This document shows, piece after piece, positions 6,736-16,339 of a stretch of DNA of 64,000 bases; position 1 is the stretch's first letter, and each line of letters starts with the position of its first letter. The notes beneath the pieces are model-generated. The model ran no database searches. It saw only the letters and a list, made by a program, of their open reading frames with translations, and was not told the origin of the DNA. The position numbers and the translations under genes were made by a program. The DNA is from QHXM01 sp032160165 (GTDB lineage: Bacteria > Acidobacteriota > Blastocatellia > Pyrinomonadales > Pyrinomonadaceae), in NCBI GenBank assembly GCA_032160165.1, contig JAVHWA010000066.1, positions 1 through 64,000 on the forward strand, read 5' to 3'.

Positions 6736-8931
6736 ATGAAAAAACGAGCCGCACTTCTTCTCACCCTGGTTCTCTCTCTTCTCACTTCAGTCATTGGTCA
6801 GAAGAGTTCGCCTGTTCCACAACAGAACGCGCCTGACGACGATGAGGTCGTGCGCGTCACGACCAACCTTGTGCAGGTTGACGTTACCGTGACGGACAAG
6901 AACGGGCGGCAAGTGACGGACCTTCGGCCTGAAGAGTTTGAGGTGTTCGAAGACGGCCGACCGCAGGCGCTCACTAACTTCTCTTACATCGGCCTCGATG
7001 CCAATGCTGCCGCCTCGCAGCCTTCCAGCGGGGCCGTAAAGCCGCGCGACAAGAATGCTCTGCCGGTGCCGCCCGTTCGCCTACGGCCTGAACAGGTGCG
7101 CCGTGCCTACGCGCTGGTGGTTGACGATTTTGGGATGGATTTCACCAGCATGTATTTTGCGCGCAAGGCCCTGCAGAAGTTTGTGGACGAGCAGATGCAG
7201 CCGGGTGACCTCGTCGCCATTCTGCGCACGACCTCAGGCATCGGCGCGCTCCAGCAATTTACCAGCAATAAGCGACAACTCCACGCGGCCATCGACCGGA
7301 TTCGATGGATTCCCCGTTACGGTAAGCACCTGACAGCTTTTTCTTTTGGGAGTGAGGAGGAGGAGAGCGCTCCGATAGATGGGAGTCGCCCGCAGCTCAA
7401 GAGCAGCCCGCTGGGCGATAGCCTCAACGAGATGGAAGATTTCCGCGAAGAGATGTTCAAGGTTGGAACACTCGCCGCCCTTGAATACATCACGCGTGGG
7501 CTCAAGGAACTACCGGGGCGCAAGGCGGTCATCCTGATAACCGGCGATCTACCGATGGGCAATGCGAACAGAACAAGTGCTCGCACTATGAGCGCGCTTG
7601 ACCGCTTGATCGAACTGGCCAATCGCTCCTCTATAGTTTATTACACGATTGATCCGCGCGGGCTTGAGACGCTTAATTTCACTGCGGCTGATCCGGGAGG
7701 CAAGCCATGGGATACGGGCCCACGTTTGTCCGCCATGCGCGCTGGCTCCATCGACTCGCAAGCCGGTATGCGCTACCTGGCCGAACAGACGGGCGGCACG
7801 GCTCTCGTCAACAACAACGATATAAACGGCGCTATCAAACGGGCAATCGAGGACTTGAAGGGTTACTATTTGCTCGGCTACCGCCCGGAAGCATCATCTT
7901 TCGATCCGAAGACGGGTCAGCGTAGTTTCCATAAACTGACAGTGAAGGTGAAACGCTCGGGCATGATGGTGCGCACGCGCGCGGGCTTCCTGGGGATCGC
8001 GGATGATAAGCTGCTCACGGCGCCGAAGCTAGCGACCACGCGCACGGGTCAACTAATCAAGGCCCTTAGCTCACCCTTCAATTCAGGCGACATAGAGGTT
8101 CGTCTCACCTCGCTTTTCGCTAACAACCCGACCCGTGGATCTTATATCCGTTCGTTGTTGCGCATAGACGCCACCGCCCTGAAATTCAACGATACGACCG
8201 ACGGCTGGCACGAGGCCGTCGTGGACATAATGGCCGTCACCTTCAGCGCAGGCGGGGAAGTTGTGGACGAGGCCAACCGAACAGTGACAATTCGCGCACA
8301 AGGTCGGACTTACGACCGACTGTTACGGGACGGCTTGATCTATGTGCTAAACGTTCCGGTTAAGCGAGCCGGCGGCTATCAACTTCGCCTCGCCGTTCGC
8401 GATGCGACCACCCTCCTCACGGGCTCGGCGAACCAGTTCATCGAAGTACCCGATTTCAAGAAAAAACGTCTGGCTCTTTCAGGCATCGCTCTGACGGGCA
8501 GCGTCAATAAAAACAGTCCGGGCGACGCGGACGACGCTTCAGCACTGCAAAAGGATGCGAGCGCGGAGGGCGTAGTCAACGAGGCGGATGTGATCGTCGG
8601 TCCGGCAGTGCGCCGCTTGCGGCAGGATATGACGATGGATTTCGGCTACTTCATTTACAACGCCCGGATGGATAAACAAACCGGAAGCCCGCAGCTTCAG
8701 ACGCAGCTGCGCTTGTTCCGCGAGGGTCAGCTTGTCTTCACCGGAAAGCTAACGCCATATGATACGAGTGGCCAGGCTGATCCGCAGCGCCTGAGCACGG
8801 GCGGCCGCTTGTTCCTCGGCTCGGAATTACCGCCAGGCGAATATATCTTGCAGGTCATCGTCATAGACGCGCTGGCGGATGAAAAATACCGAATGGCGAC
8901 GCAATGGATAGATTTCGAGATTGTGAGATAG
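6736..8931 (+). CDS. Large exported VWFA-related domain protein
   Basis: 731 residues with a signal peptide (1-21). The family start T-T-N-L-V-Q-V-D-V-T-V-T-D-K-N-G-R-Q-V-T and L-R-P-E-E-F-E-V-F-E-D-G is textbook for the acidobacterial VWFA-related family. The A domain runs from about residue 120 (Y-A-L-V-V-D-D-F-G-M-D-F) to about 390 (G-Y-Y-L-L-G-Y-R-P). The metal site reads D-D-F-G-M-D rather than DxSxS. The C-terminal 300 residues are an uncharacterised beta-rich extension. It is a paralogue of the 224-1297 protein with an extra C-terminal half; function unknown. Confidence 0.88.
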   Translation: MKKRAALLLTLVLSLLTSVIGQKSSPVPQQNAPDDDEVVRVTTNLVQVDVTVTDKNGRQVTDLRPEEFEVFEDGRPQALTNFSYIGLDANAAASQPSSGAVKPRDKNALPVPPVRLRPEQVRRAYALVVDDFGMDFTSMYFARKALQKFVDEQMQPGDLVAILRTTSGIGALQQFTSNKRQLHAAIDRIRWIPRYGKHLTAFSFGSEEEESAPIDGSRPQLKSSPLGDSLNEMEDFREEMFKVGTLAALEYITRGLKELPGRKAVILITGDLPMGNANRTSARTMSALDRLIELANRSSIVYYTIDPRGLETLNFTAADPGGKPWDTGPRLSAMRAGSIDSQAGMRYLAEQTGGTALVNNNDINGAIKRAIEDLKGYYLLGYRPEASSFDPKTGQRSFHKLTVKVKRSGMMVRTRAGFLGIADDKLLTAPKLATTRTGQLIKALSSPFNSGDIEVRLTSLFANNPTRGSYIRSLLRIDATALKFNDTTDGWHEAVVDIMAVTFSAGGEVVDEANRTVTIRAQGRTYDRLLRDGLIYVLNVPVKRAGGYQLRLAVRDATTLLTGSANQFIEVPDFKKKRLALSGIALTGSVNKNSPGDADDASALQKDASAEGVVNEADVIVGPAVRRLRQDMTMDFGYFIYNARMDKQTGSPQLQTQLRLFREGQLVFTGKLTPYDTSGQADPQRLSTGGRLFLGSELPPGEYILQVIVIDALADEKYRMATQWIDFEIVR

Positions 8932-8956
8932 GCAGCTTTCTAAAATCTGTACATTG

Positions 8957-8989
8957 AGAGATTCGTTCGACGGCATTATGCCAATCTCT
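8957..8989 (+). terminator. Hairpin downstream of the large VWFA gene
   Basis: AGAGATT (8957-8963) pairs with AATCTCT (8983-8989), and GGCATTATGCC inside adds a nested stem. It lies 25 bases after the VWFA stop. There is no strong T-run, so it may be a terminator or a processing site. Confidence 0.4.
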
Positions 8990-9045
8990 AAGGCCGGCAC
9001 GCCGCGCCGCAGACGCGAGCACCAGTTGCCTTCCCGTATCGGCGC

Positions 9046-9621
9046 ATGAACTCGGGCGACAAAACCAGGTTGAAGACTGCCGCTATCGTGGGTGAGCGGG
9101 TATTCCTTCGCCCTCCAACAAGAAGCGATCTGGAAGAGTTCATCTCACTCAACCGCGCAAGCGCACGTTTACACCGCGGCCTGGCAACACCACCGACCCA
9201 ACCAAAACAATTCGACGCTTTCCTTAAGAGATGCGCCCAAGCCGACTGTGTGTGCCTCCTGGCTTGTCGCCTGGACGACGGCGCTATTGTCGGGTCGGTC
9301 AACTTAAGCCAGATTTTTCGCGGCGGATTTAAAAATGCATATCTCGGTTATCACGTTGGAGCAGAGCATGCTAATCAGAGATACATGACCGAGGCTATTC
9401 AGTTGATGCTTCGCTATGCGTTCGAGCATCTGAAACTACACCGGCTTGAGGCAAACATTCAGCCGGGGAATGCAGCTTCGATTGCCTTGGTTAATCGGGC
9501 GGGTTTCGTGCGAGAAGGTTACTCGCGACGTTATCTTAAAATATCCGGTCGGTGGCGAGATCACGAGCGATGGGCGATCCTGGCTGACGACTGGCGGACG
9601 AGGCGCAAGCACGGACGTTAA
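9046..9621 (+). CDS. GNAT N-acetyltransferase, RimJ-like
   Basis: 191 residues. The order R-V-F-L-R-P-P-T-R-S-D, G-Y-H-V-G-A-E-H-A-N-Q-R-Y-M-T-E-A, H-R-L-E-A-N-I-Q-P-G-N-A-A-S and V-N-R-A-G-F-V-R-E-G-Y-S matches ribosomal-protein-alanine acetyltransferases (RimJ/RimL). The acetyl-CoA loop is A-N-Q-R-Y-M-T-E, with the usual Gly replaced by Tyr. Cytosolic; the in vivo substrate could be a ribosomal protein N-terminus or another amine. It is unrelated in position and sequence detail to the cassette GNAT at 1478. Confidence 0.85.
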   Translation: MNSGDKTRLKTAAIVGERVFLRPPTRSDLEEFISLNRASARLHRGLATPPTQPKQFDAFLKRCAQADCVCLLACRLDDGAIVGSVNLSQIFRGGFKNAYLGYHVGAEHANQRYMTEAIQLMLRYAFEHLKLHRLEANIQPGNAASIALVNRAGFVREGYSRRYLKISGRWRDHERWAILADDWRTRRKHGR

Positions 9622-9653
9622 CATTCATGTCCGCTCGACGTCTTTAGAAACAG

Positions 9654-10808
9654 ATGAAACGATTTTCAACGTTGGTGCTGGCTAGTGGCCTGCTGTTTCT
9701 TTCAAGTCACGTTTCGGCCCAAAGAATCTCAGCCGTCCCGGTTGACGTTGAAGTTCCTCTCGCTCCAACCCCTGTCAAAGCAGACGGGAGAATTCACCTC
9801 CTGTATGAACTGCATCTCACCAATCTGCGCGTCAGGAGCCTTGATCTAATCCGACTTGAAGTTCTTACCGACGCGAGCGCCCAGCCGTTAGCCGTTTATC
9901 AGGACGCAGAACTTGTTAGTCGACTCGCGCGACCCGGTGCGCCGTCAGACCTGACTGACAAGCGGGCCATCGGAGGCGGAATGCGGGCCGTGGTCTTCCT
10001 GCAAATCACAGTTGATTCCGTCAGCGAGGTTCCCCTTGCTCTGCGCCACCGACTGTTCTTTGAATCCGATGAGCCTGAAGGTGAAGAACGCCTGGTAGAC
10101 ACAGCGCGGATTATGATTCAGCGAAAGCCGCCGCTGGTCATAGGTCCACCTGTCCGCGGTGGGGGTTGGCTGGCATCGAACGGCATGTCTAATACTTCAA
10201 GTCATCGCCGCACGTTGTTAGCTGTCAATGGCAAGGCGCGTATTGCGCAACGATTCGCCACGGATTGGACGCGAATCGGAGCTGACGGACTGGCCTTTCG
10301 TGGAGATCCCTCGAAGAACGCAAACTGGTCCGCATACGGAACGGAAGTTCTGGCCGTCGCCGATGCGAGCGTCGCCGATGTTAGCGACGGGATACCGGAA
10401 AATGATCCAACCGCCGACAAGCGGGCCGTTCCCATCACGCTTGAAAATGCCGCAGGAAATTACGTCATTCTTGATTTAGGCCACGGATATTTCGCCTTGT
10501 ACGCACATCTGCAGCCCGGCAGGATCCACGTCAAGAAGGGAGACAAAGTGAAGCGTGGTCAGGTTCTGGCTCTGCTCGGTAACTCCGGGAACTCTGATGC
10601 ACCGCACTTGCACTTTCACATTACCGACGGCAATTCTCCACTGGGAGCGGAAGGTGTGCCGTATGTCATCGACTCGTTCGAACTGCAGGGCATCCTGCCG
10701 TCGAAAAGCCTCCTGATAGAAGGAGGTTGGAAACCGCCGCCGCGCACCAAACCAGATAAACGCCGGCTGGAGCTACCAATCGAAAATGCTGTCGTACGTT
10801 TTCCCTGA
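9654..10808 (+). CDS. Exported M23-like (LytM) peptidase
   Basis: 384 residues with a signal peptide (1-22, after V-S-A). The LytM domain is C-terminal, about residues 195-345: R-F-A-T-D-W, then G-T-E-V-L-A-V-A-D-A, Y-F-A-L-Y-A-H-L-Q-P-G and A-P-H-L-H-F-H-I-T-D. HxH and the upstream YAHL histidine are present. The first zinc ligand of the usual HxxxD motif is Arg (R-F-A-T-D), so zinc binding may be altered, or the protein may be a non-catalytic LytM factor. The N-terminal 180 residues form a separate beta domain. Confidence 0.82.
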   Translation: MKRFSTLVLASGLLFLSSHVSAQRISAVPVDVEVPLAPTPVKADGRIHLLYELHLTNLRVRSLDLIRLEVLTDASAQPLAVYQDAELVSRLARPGAPSDLTDKRAIGGGMRAVVFLQITVDSVSEVPLALRHRLFFESDEPEGEERLVDTARIMIQRKPPLVIGPPVRGGGWLASNGMSNTSSHRRTLLAVNGKARIAQRFATDWTRIGADGLAFRGDPSKNANWSAYGTEVLAVADASVADVSDGIPENDPTADKRAVPITLENAAGNYVILDLGHGYFALYAHLQPGRIHVKKGDKVKRGQVLALLGNSGNSDAPHLHFHITDGNSPLGAEGVPYVIDSFELQGILPSKSLLIEGGWKPPPRTKPDKRRLELPIENAVVRFP

Positions 10809-10932
10809 TCGGACTTCTAACTCCGACGTCGGCGAACGGGCACCTCTCGAGTAGTAGGCTCAGGTTGTTCAAAGACCTTGAGTTCCTATTCGAAAGCCAC
10901 TTGAACTCGACCGATCGGCGGCGGTCGCCAAG

Positions 10933-12246
10933 ATGAGAAGCGCAAGAATCCTTCAAGCATTAATCCTCATAGCGGGAATCTCCTTGCTGTTTGGTTGTTC
11001 TGTCGCATCTCCTCATGCCGAGAAGAGTCTCGCAGGACGTTGGGAAGGTACAGCCGAAATCTCCGGCGTGAAGACAAACGCAATTGTTGATTTCACGTCG
11101 GACGCAAAGGGCCCTGTGAACGCGACCATCAGTGTGACTGACGAACGTTTGCTCGCTAAACCGCTTATCAATGTTCGCTACGAACCGCCCCAACTTCATT
11201 TCGAATTGCAGGCGAGCGAACGGAGAATAATCTTCGATGGCTCGCGCAACGGCAATGTCATTTCCGGCACTATTCGCGGCGGCGAAATCTCCGGTCCCCT
11301 AACGTTGCGGTACGTAGGCAGTACTCCCCCCACGCCATACCAGAAGGAAGAAGTGCATTTCAGCAATGGGGAGGTCGAGCTTGCAGGCAGTTTGCTTATC
11401 CCGCCGACCAGTGGGCGCCATCCGGCAGTAATTCTGATTCATGGATCGAGCACGCCCAGCCGCAACGATTTCCGTTTCTACGCTGATCTTTTCGCGCGCC
11501 AAGGCATCGCAGCACTCATCTACGATAAACGAGACGTCGGCGGCGACCTCGGCGGAGCGCGTCGAGTTGATCTGCGCGACCTGGCGGGCGACGCCCTGGC
11601 CGCAGTGGAGTTGCTGAAGCGTCGTGTCGACATTGATCCGGCACTGATTGGACTGTGGGGACACAGTGAGGGTGGTTGGGTAGCGCCTATTGCCGCAGCT
11701 CAATCGAAAGATGTGTCATTCGTCATAAGCTTTTCTGGTCCGGGCGTTACCTATGCCGAAGTCAACAAGTATGCGGATGCTGTTCGGCTACGCAAACATG
11801 GCTTCTCTGACGCGGACGTTCGCGAAGCGACGGAAGCTCTCACACGGGTCGACGACTACGTCCGGCGAGGTGGCGACAAGCGCGAGCTTCAGGCATTTCT
11901 CGATGCGGCCTCGAACAAACGATGGGCTTCGCAGACGACCTTGCCTCGACAAGTCCCGAGCGTCGAGGAGATTCATACATGGTTACGTTGGCGTAGTCTT
12001 GATCTCGATCCTGTAGTCTACTGGGAGCAGATCAAGGTTCCGGTCTTGATTCTGTTCGGCGAGCTGGACGACGTAGTTCCCATCCACGATAGCGCCAACC
12101 GACTTGAGGCCGCTTTGGAGCATGCCGGCAATAAAGATGTAACCATCAGGATATTCCCGGGCGCAAATCACAGTATTGAAGGGGCGCCGGAGTTCCTCAA
12201 CCTAATGGTTGAGTGGACGACCAAAAGGGTGAGAATTTCCGACTAG
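10933..12246 (+). CDS. Alpha/beta-hydrolase lipoprotein
   Basis: 437 residues. The signal peptide ends in L-L-F-G-C, a lipobox, so the protein is probably anchored outside the cytoplasm. Residues about 30-135 are a beta domain (L-A-G-R-W-E-G-T-A-E-I-S). The hydrolase starts at V-I-L-I-H-G-S. The nucleophile elbow is G-H-S-E-G-G, the acid lies in L-F-G-E-L-D-D-V-V-P, and the His in F-P-G-A-N-H-S-I. All three catalytic residues are therefore present. The sequence fits the S9/dienelactone-hydrolase-like esterase group; the substrate is unknown. Confidence 0.82.
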   Translation: MRSARILQALILIAGISLLFGCSVASPHAEKSLAGRWEGTAEISGVKTNAIVDFTSDAKGPVNATISVTDERLLAKPLINVRYEPPQLHFELQASERRIIFDGSRNGNVISGTIRGGEISGPLTLRYVGSTPPTPYQKEEVHFSNGEVELAGSLLIPPTSGRHPAVILIHGSSTPSRNDFRFYADLFARQGIAALIYDKRDVGGDLGGARRVDLRDLAGDALAAVELLKRRVDIDPALIGLWGHSEGGWVAPIAAAQSKDVSFVISFSGPGVTYAEVNKYADAVRLRKHGFSDADVREATEALTRVDDYVRRGGDKRELQAFLDAASNKRWASQTTLPRQVPSVEEIHTWLRWRSLDLDPVVYWEQIKVPVLILFGELDDVVPIHDSANRLEAALEHAGNKDVTIRIFPGANHSIEGAPEFLNLMVEWTTKRVRISD

Positions 12247-12500
12247 CAGCAGCGGAACCCGGAAGCGTCGCGGTTACAGCTAAGCCGTGCCACTACGGAA
12301 ATGATCACTACCGTTGCGTACTCGAAGCGAAACAATGCGATGGATGGAAATCCTTTCCGCCGCTCGACTACGTTCGCATGAAGGGTAGTTAGGCAAGAGA
12401 CTCTAGATCCGGACAGCTGTGCCTTTGCCGCCTGGTTAGTGGTCGCAAACTGGCTGACGCAATGGACGGGCTAGGGTTCTTCTAGCGCCTCCACCTTCAA
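12247..12500. other. Intergenic stretch with a coding-like remnant
   Basis: 254 bases between convergent genes. An open frame without a start codon ends with TAG at about 12391 and contains two Cys in C-H-Y-G-N-D-H-Y-R-C followed by Q-C-D-G-W-K. It may be the tail of a decayed gene or chance. No terminator with a T-run is evident. Confidence 0.3.
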
Positions 12501-14816
12501 TCAACCAAATAACCTATCGATAAAGCCTATCCGGTACGCCATGAAGATACCGAAGCTGAGGCTGAATACTCCCGCCATTCCTCTTATCATCCAGTTGGCA
12601 CGATCAAATCGCCCGGCCGTCAAATGCACGGGAAGGCCTACCAATAGGCTCATCAACATCATCCCGCCGATAGACCCCGCACCGAAGACGACAACATACA
12701 GAAGCCCGACCGCGGGCGAGGATATGGTCGACAGTACCAGCAGCATGAGGGCGGCGCTTCCAGCCAGACCGTGCAGAAGTCCTATGAGCAACGGCCGGGC
12801 GCTGAACCTGAAGCCATGATGGGTATTCGTCTCTTCGGCAGTCGAAATCGAATCATGAAAGTGCGGATGGCTGTGAAGACGGCCGCCGTGACGATGGGTA
12901 TGAAAGTGCAGGACGCTGCCCCGCTTGAGCTTGAGGATCGCATTCAATCCAAGCGCGATCAGCATCAGCGCGACACAGAACTCCAACGCCAGCGAAGTTT
13001 CCTCGCCTATGCGCAGATGAAGCACAATCACGCCGACACCCGCGATCAGCAGGGCGATCGTATGGCCGATGCCCCAAAGGCCGCCTACCAACATCGAGCT
13101 TAAGAGACTTCGGCGCTCGCTGACGATGGTTGAAACGGCTGCGAGATGATCTGCCTCGACTGCATGCTTGAGGCCGAATAATAGTCCGAACCCGAGCACG
13201 CCGAAAGTGGAAAGGGATCCCATCTGCTCTCCCGCAGAGTTCGTCAGGAACGCGAGCGGATTGATTCCGGCTTCTACCAGCGCCCGGTAACAAATGACGG
13301 CGCCGAGGCTCGCGATAACGAAAGCGCTCATCGCCGGCAGCCAACGGACCAGGCGACCGCTTGCAGCGAGACGTCCCTTCATCAATCGTCCGGCATAAAC
13401 AAACGCAAGCCCGATGGCGGTCAGGGTGCACGCTAACCCGAAGCTGAAAGCTACTACCAGTATTAACCCGTATGCGACGCGGTGCAGCGCGATGGCCGAG
13501 AGCATGACAACAAGCGCAGACGGGCACGGCAGCAACCCACCAGAGATACCCAGGGCTAGCAGGCTTCGCCATGACACGCGATCACCATCCGCACCCGGCG
13601 GCAGATGAGTGTGAACGCTTCCTCCGTGCGAATGCGGCATCATCGCCGATGCCTCGGGCGCTTCACCCTCCGCTAGTTTATGCGACTGTTCGTGAGGATG
13701 GACGTGGTCATGCGGTCCGCCGTCGTGAACGTGTTCGTGATCGAAATGATGATGCGTTTCGTCCTGCGCCGGCCTGATGGCGGCGCGCAACCGGCGAATA
13801 AAGAGGCCCATGCCAACCGCGAATACAAGTGCGCCGGAAATGAGTCCGAGCACCGGGAAGAGTCGTTCGGGCACGACATACTGCGACGCGAAGAGCGTCA
13901 CCAGCCCGAGCGCGAAGACGCCAATCGTGTGCGTGATGGTGACCGTCAGGCCAAGAAAGGCCGCGTGACGCGCGGTGCCTCGCGAACCGATCAAGTAAGC
14001 GCCGACGATGGTCTTTCCATGACCTGGTGAGAGCGCATGAAGCGCACCGAGCGCGGCCGCGACCAGAAGGCCAAGCAAAGCCGTAAGCAGCGTCAGATCG
14101 GGAACGGCGATCAGTTGAGTGAATCGATCAGGCGCCTCTGTAAATGTACGCCCCTCGCGCGTGCGGAGACCGGCCACTCCAGCGGGAATAGCGCCATGCG
14201 CGAACGAGAACTCTGCCGTGCGCTCATCGAGCGGAGCCTGGAGCTTATCCTCCGGATAAGCCTTGAGCTCATCAGTTACTCCGCTGGCAAACGCGGTGCT
14301 CTTGAAAATGCTCTCTCCCGATAAGGGAACGACTACGATCTCGCGCCAGCCAGTCCGGTCGGGATGATTCATATTCTCGAAGCGCAAACGCCGCACACCG
14401 CCGCTGATTGATGGCGGCATGTCGCCCGCGAAATCGCATTCCACTCGCAGCGTCTCGAGCCCGCCCGCGCCAGGCGGAGTTTTGAGAGTCGCGGCTGCAA
14501 GTTTCAGCGGCACTCGCGATCCATCAATTACAACAACCAGCCCGGCGGCGTATTGTGCACCCATCCGCTGAACGTAGGCATCGAGCGCGGCGGTAGTTGG
14601 CTTACCGCTCTCGTCCGCTGAGATCGCCTGCAGCTCCTGAAAGGCGGGTATCTCGGCCATATCGACTACGTAGCGCACGCGTATCTGATCATCACCGAGT
14701 TCGAGGCGGACGAAATGGTTAATGGTGAAGTTTCCCAGCGGATGTGCATGAACGTTGCCAGAGAAAGCGAAGAGGAGCAGGCAGATTGCAAGTATTGCAA
14801 TCGGCAGCCTCTTCAT
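12501..14816 (-). CDS. Double NicO-domain nickel/cobalt transporter
   Basis: 771 residues from the ATG at 14816. The signal peptide ends V-H-A/H-P-L-G. Residues about 25-250 are periplasmic (HPLGNFTINHF start). The first membrane domain has L-S-P-G-H-G-K-T and I-T-H-T, typical of NicO/RcnA proteins. A His-rich loop follows (H-H-H-F-D-H-E-H-V-H and more). The second membrane domain has G-L-K-H-A-V-E-A-D-H, the HoxN/NixA metal motif, then another His-rich loop (H-F-H-T-H-R-H). The family moves Ni2+ or Co2+; whether this is uptake or efflux is not decidable. An upstream open extension to 14942 is encoded by a repeat and was rejected. Confidence 0.85.
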   Translation of the reverse strand: MKRLPIAILAICLLLFAFSGNVHAHPLGNFTINHFVRLELGDDQIRVRYVVDMAEIPAFQELQAISADESGKPTTAALDAYVQRMGAQYAAGLVVVIDGSRVPLKLAAATLKTPPGAGGLETLRVECDFAGDMPPSISGGVRRLRFENMNHPDRTGWREIVVVPLSGESIFKSTAFASGVTDELKAYPEDKLQAPLDERTAEFSFAHGAIPAGVAGLRTREGRTFTEAPDRFTQLIAVPDLTLLTALLGLLVAAALGALHALSPGHGKTIVGAYLIGSRGTARHAAFLGLTVTITHTIGVFALGLVTLFASQYVVPERLFPVLGLISGALVFAVGMGLFIRRLRAAIRPAQDETHHHFDHEHVHDGGPHDHVHPHEQSHKLAEGEAPEASAMMPHSHGGSVHTHLPPGADGDRVSWRSLLALGISGGLLPCPSALVVMLSAIALHRVAYGLILVVAFSFGLACTLTAIGLAFVYAGRLMKGRLAASGRLVRWLPAMSAFVIASLGAVICYRALVEAGINPLAFLTNSAGEQMGSLSTFGVLGFGLLFGLKHAVEADHLAAVSTIVSERRSLLSSMLVGGLWGIGHTIALLIAGVGVIVLHLRIGEETSLALEFCVALMLIALGLNAILKLKRGSVLHFHTHRHGGRLHSHPHFHDSISTAEETNTHHGFRFSARPLLIGLLHGLAGSAALMLLVLSTISSPAVGLLYVVVFGAGSIGGMMLMSLLVGLPVHLTAGRFDRANWMIRGMAGVFSLSFGIFMAYRIGFIDRLFG

Positions 14817-14850
14817 TCCTGTAAGCGGTACTCTAACGGTCGAACGCGGA

Positions 14851-14935
14851 CGAACACTCCACGAACTCACACGAAAACACACCAACCACCAGCGACCTTG
14901 TTTTGTGTCGTTTCGTGTGAATTCGTGAATCGAGG
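14851..14935. repeat. ACACGAA short-unit inverted repeat
   Basis: The left arm CACGAACTCACACGAAAACAC (14860-14880) opposes the right arm at 14902-14927, whose complement reads CACGAATTCACACGAAACGA. The arms are built from degenerate ACACGAA/CACGAA units around a 21-base centre. It sits directly upstream of the metal transporter gene. A similar element is at 51613-51680. Confidence 0.75.
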
Positions 14936-14969
14936 TCTTCATCTGTTCACCAACAAACTCGTGGAATGA

Positions 14970-16334
14970 TTATTCAGACAGCGCTTTTGCAGCGATGATG
15001 GACTGCAACGGATCAAACTGCGGATTAAGTTTCAGTGCTCGCTGAAGGTATGCCCGGGCCGAACCCATGTCGCCCGCCGCTCGCGAAATCATCCCCGCGT
15101 GGTAAAGAAGTTTTGCGTCCAAAGTCCCCAGCCGCAGCGCGTCTTTAATGGCCGACCGCGCCTCGTCAATCCTTCCGGTCTTCAGCGCCGTCCAGGCGAG
15201 CGCGTCCGCGCCGTAGATATCGCGCCGCAGTTCGTATTCCTTTTTCGCGGCCAGGTAAGCATCCTCGACTTTCAGTTCATGGTCGGCGCGAAACAAAGCG
15301 AGCTGACGATTGTAAAGAGTGCCGTTGAGCGCACTGAGGAGCGCGATCCGCTCGACCAGCTCATATTGGATGGCGGCTTCTTTCTCGCGTCCGGCAGCTC
15401 GATAGACGTCGCCCAGGGCAGCCACGTAAATGGGATCAGGCAGGCGCTTGACCACGCGCTCCAGTTCTTCGATGGCGCCCTCCGTATCGCCAAGCGCGGC
15501 CCGCGTCTTTCCCAGCCCGAAAAGCGCGCGATGATAATCAGGAAACGTTAGCAGCGCGTCTTTGTAATGCTGTTCGGCAGTCTGGTAGTCGCCCGTCGCG
15601 AAAGCTGTCTCGCCAAGTTGCCAGCGACACCAAGCAACTGTTTCGCGCGATACGGGCGTTTCGTCGAGCGCCACGTTCAGCGCGATGGTGTAGCGCCGCG
15701 TGGCCTCGCCCGTTTCGCCATGCAACATCGCCACGCGGGCCAGACGCGTTTCGGTGGTGACGCTGCTGCCGCCGAATTGCCGCATCCGCTCGAACGCGGC
15801 GTTGGCTTGATCGTATTCTCCCAGTTCAAGCAACGCGTCACCCAGCAGTTGATACCCATAACTCTTCCGTGGCTCGTACTCGGTCAGTTCCTCTGCGTGT
15901 TCGCGCGCCGCCTCGAAATCATGGGCTGCATATTCAACCTGTGCGAGCGAAGCCAGGCCGCCGAGATTCTGTTCCTGAGGCATCGCAGCAAGCGATGCGT
16001 GCACGGAGCGAGATGCAAGCTCCAGGTATTTCACGTCGCCGACCTCGCGTTGGCGCTGAAGGTAATAGCTCGTGAGTTTGTTGTAGGCGATGAAGTCGTC
16101 GGGATCACTCTGGACGCGGGCTTCAAGAAAGCGGATCGAACCTTCGGTCACCTGTTCGTCGGAGGGTAATGTCGTTGCCGGCGCTATTGCGGGCGGCTGA
16201 GCGTGTGCGAGCGCTTCGGAAGATGGCCGTGAACGACTGCAAGCCGACAAGAAGAGAGCCAAGGCGAGGGACAGCGGGAGGAGGCAGACAGCAAGAGCAG
16301 GAGGCAGGAGAAGATTGCCTCTGAACAACAGCAT
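14970..16334 (-). CDS. TPR lipoprotein
   Basis: 454 residues from the ATG at 16334. The signal peptide ends L-F-L-S-A-C, a lipobox. Then come about ten tetratricopeptide repeats, for example S-Y-G-Y-Q-L-L-G-D-A-L-L-E-L-G-E-Y and A-L-F-G-L-G-K-T-R-A-A-L-G-D. TPRs form protein-docking superhelices, here on the outer face of a membrane. The frame extends upstream to 16382, but those residues (alternating Gly-Ala) come from a CTCCTG hexamer repeat. It lies between DUF4331 and NicO genes in one direction; the three probably work together in metal handling (inference). Confidence 0.8.
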   Translation of the reverse strand: MLLFRGNLLLPPALAVCLLPLSLALALFLSACSRSRPSSEALAHAQPPAIAPATTLPSDEQVTEGSIRFLEARVQSDPDDFIAYNKLTSYYLQRQREVGDVKYLELASRSVHASLAAMPQEQNLGGLASLAQVEYAAHDFEAAREHAEELTEYEPRKSYGYQLLGDALLELGEYDQANAAFERMRQFGGSSVTTETRLARVAMLHGETGEATRRYTIALNVALDETPVSRETVAWCRWQLGETAFATGDYQTAEQHYKDALLTFPDYHRALFGLGKTRAALGDTEGAIEELERVVKRLPDPIYVAALGDVYRAAGREKEAAIQYELVERIALLSALNGTLYNRQLALFRADHELKVEDAYLAAKKEYELRRDIYGADALAWTALKTGRIDEARSAIKDALRLGTLDAKLLYHAGMISRAAGDMGSARAYLQRALKLNPQFDPLQSIIAAKALSE

Positions 16335-16339
16335 CCTAG

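Noticed and set aside
12277..12391. Small Cys-containing gene
   Set aside because: No start codon and no recognisable family; kept only as an intergenic remnant.
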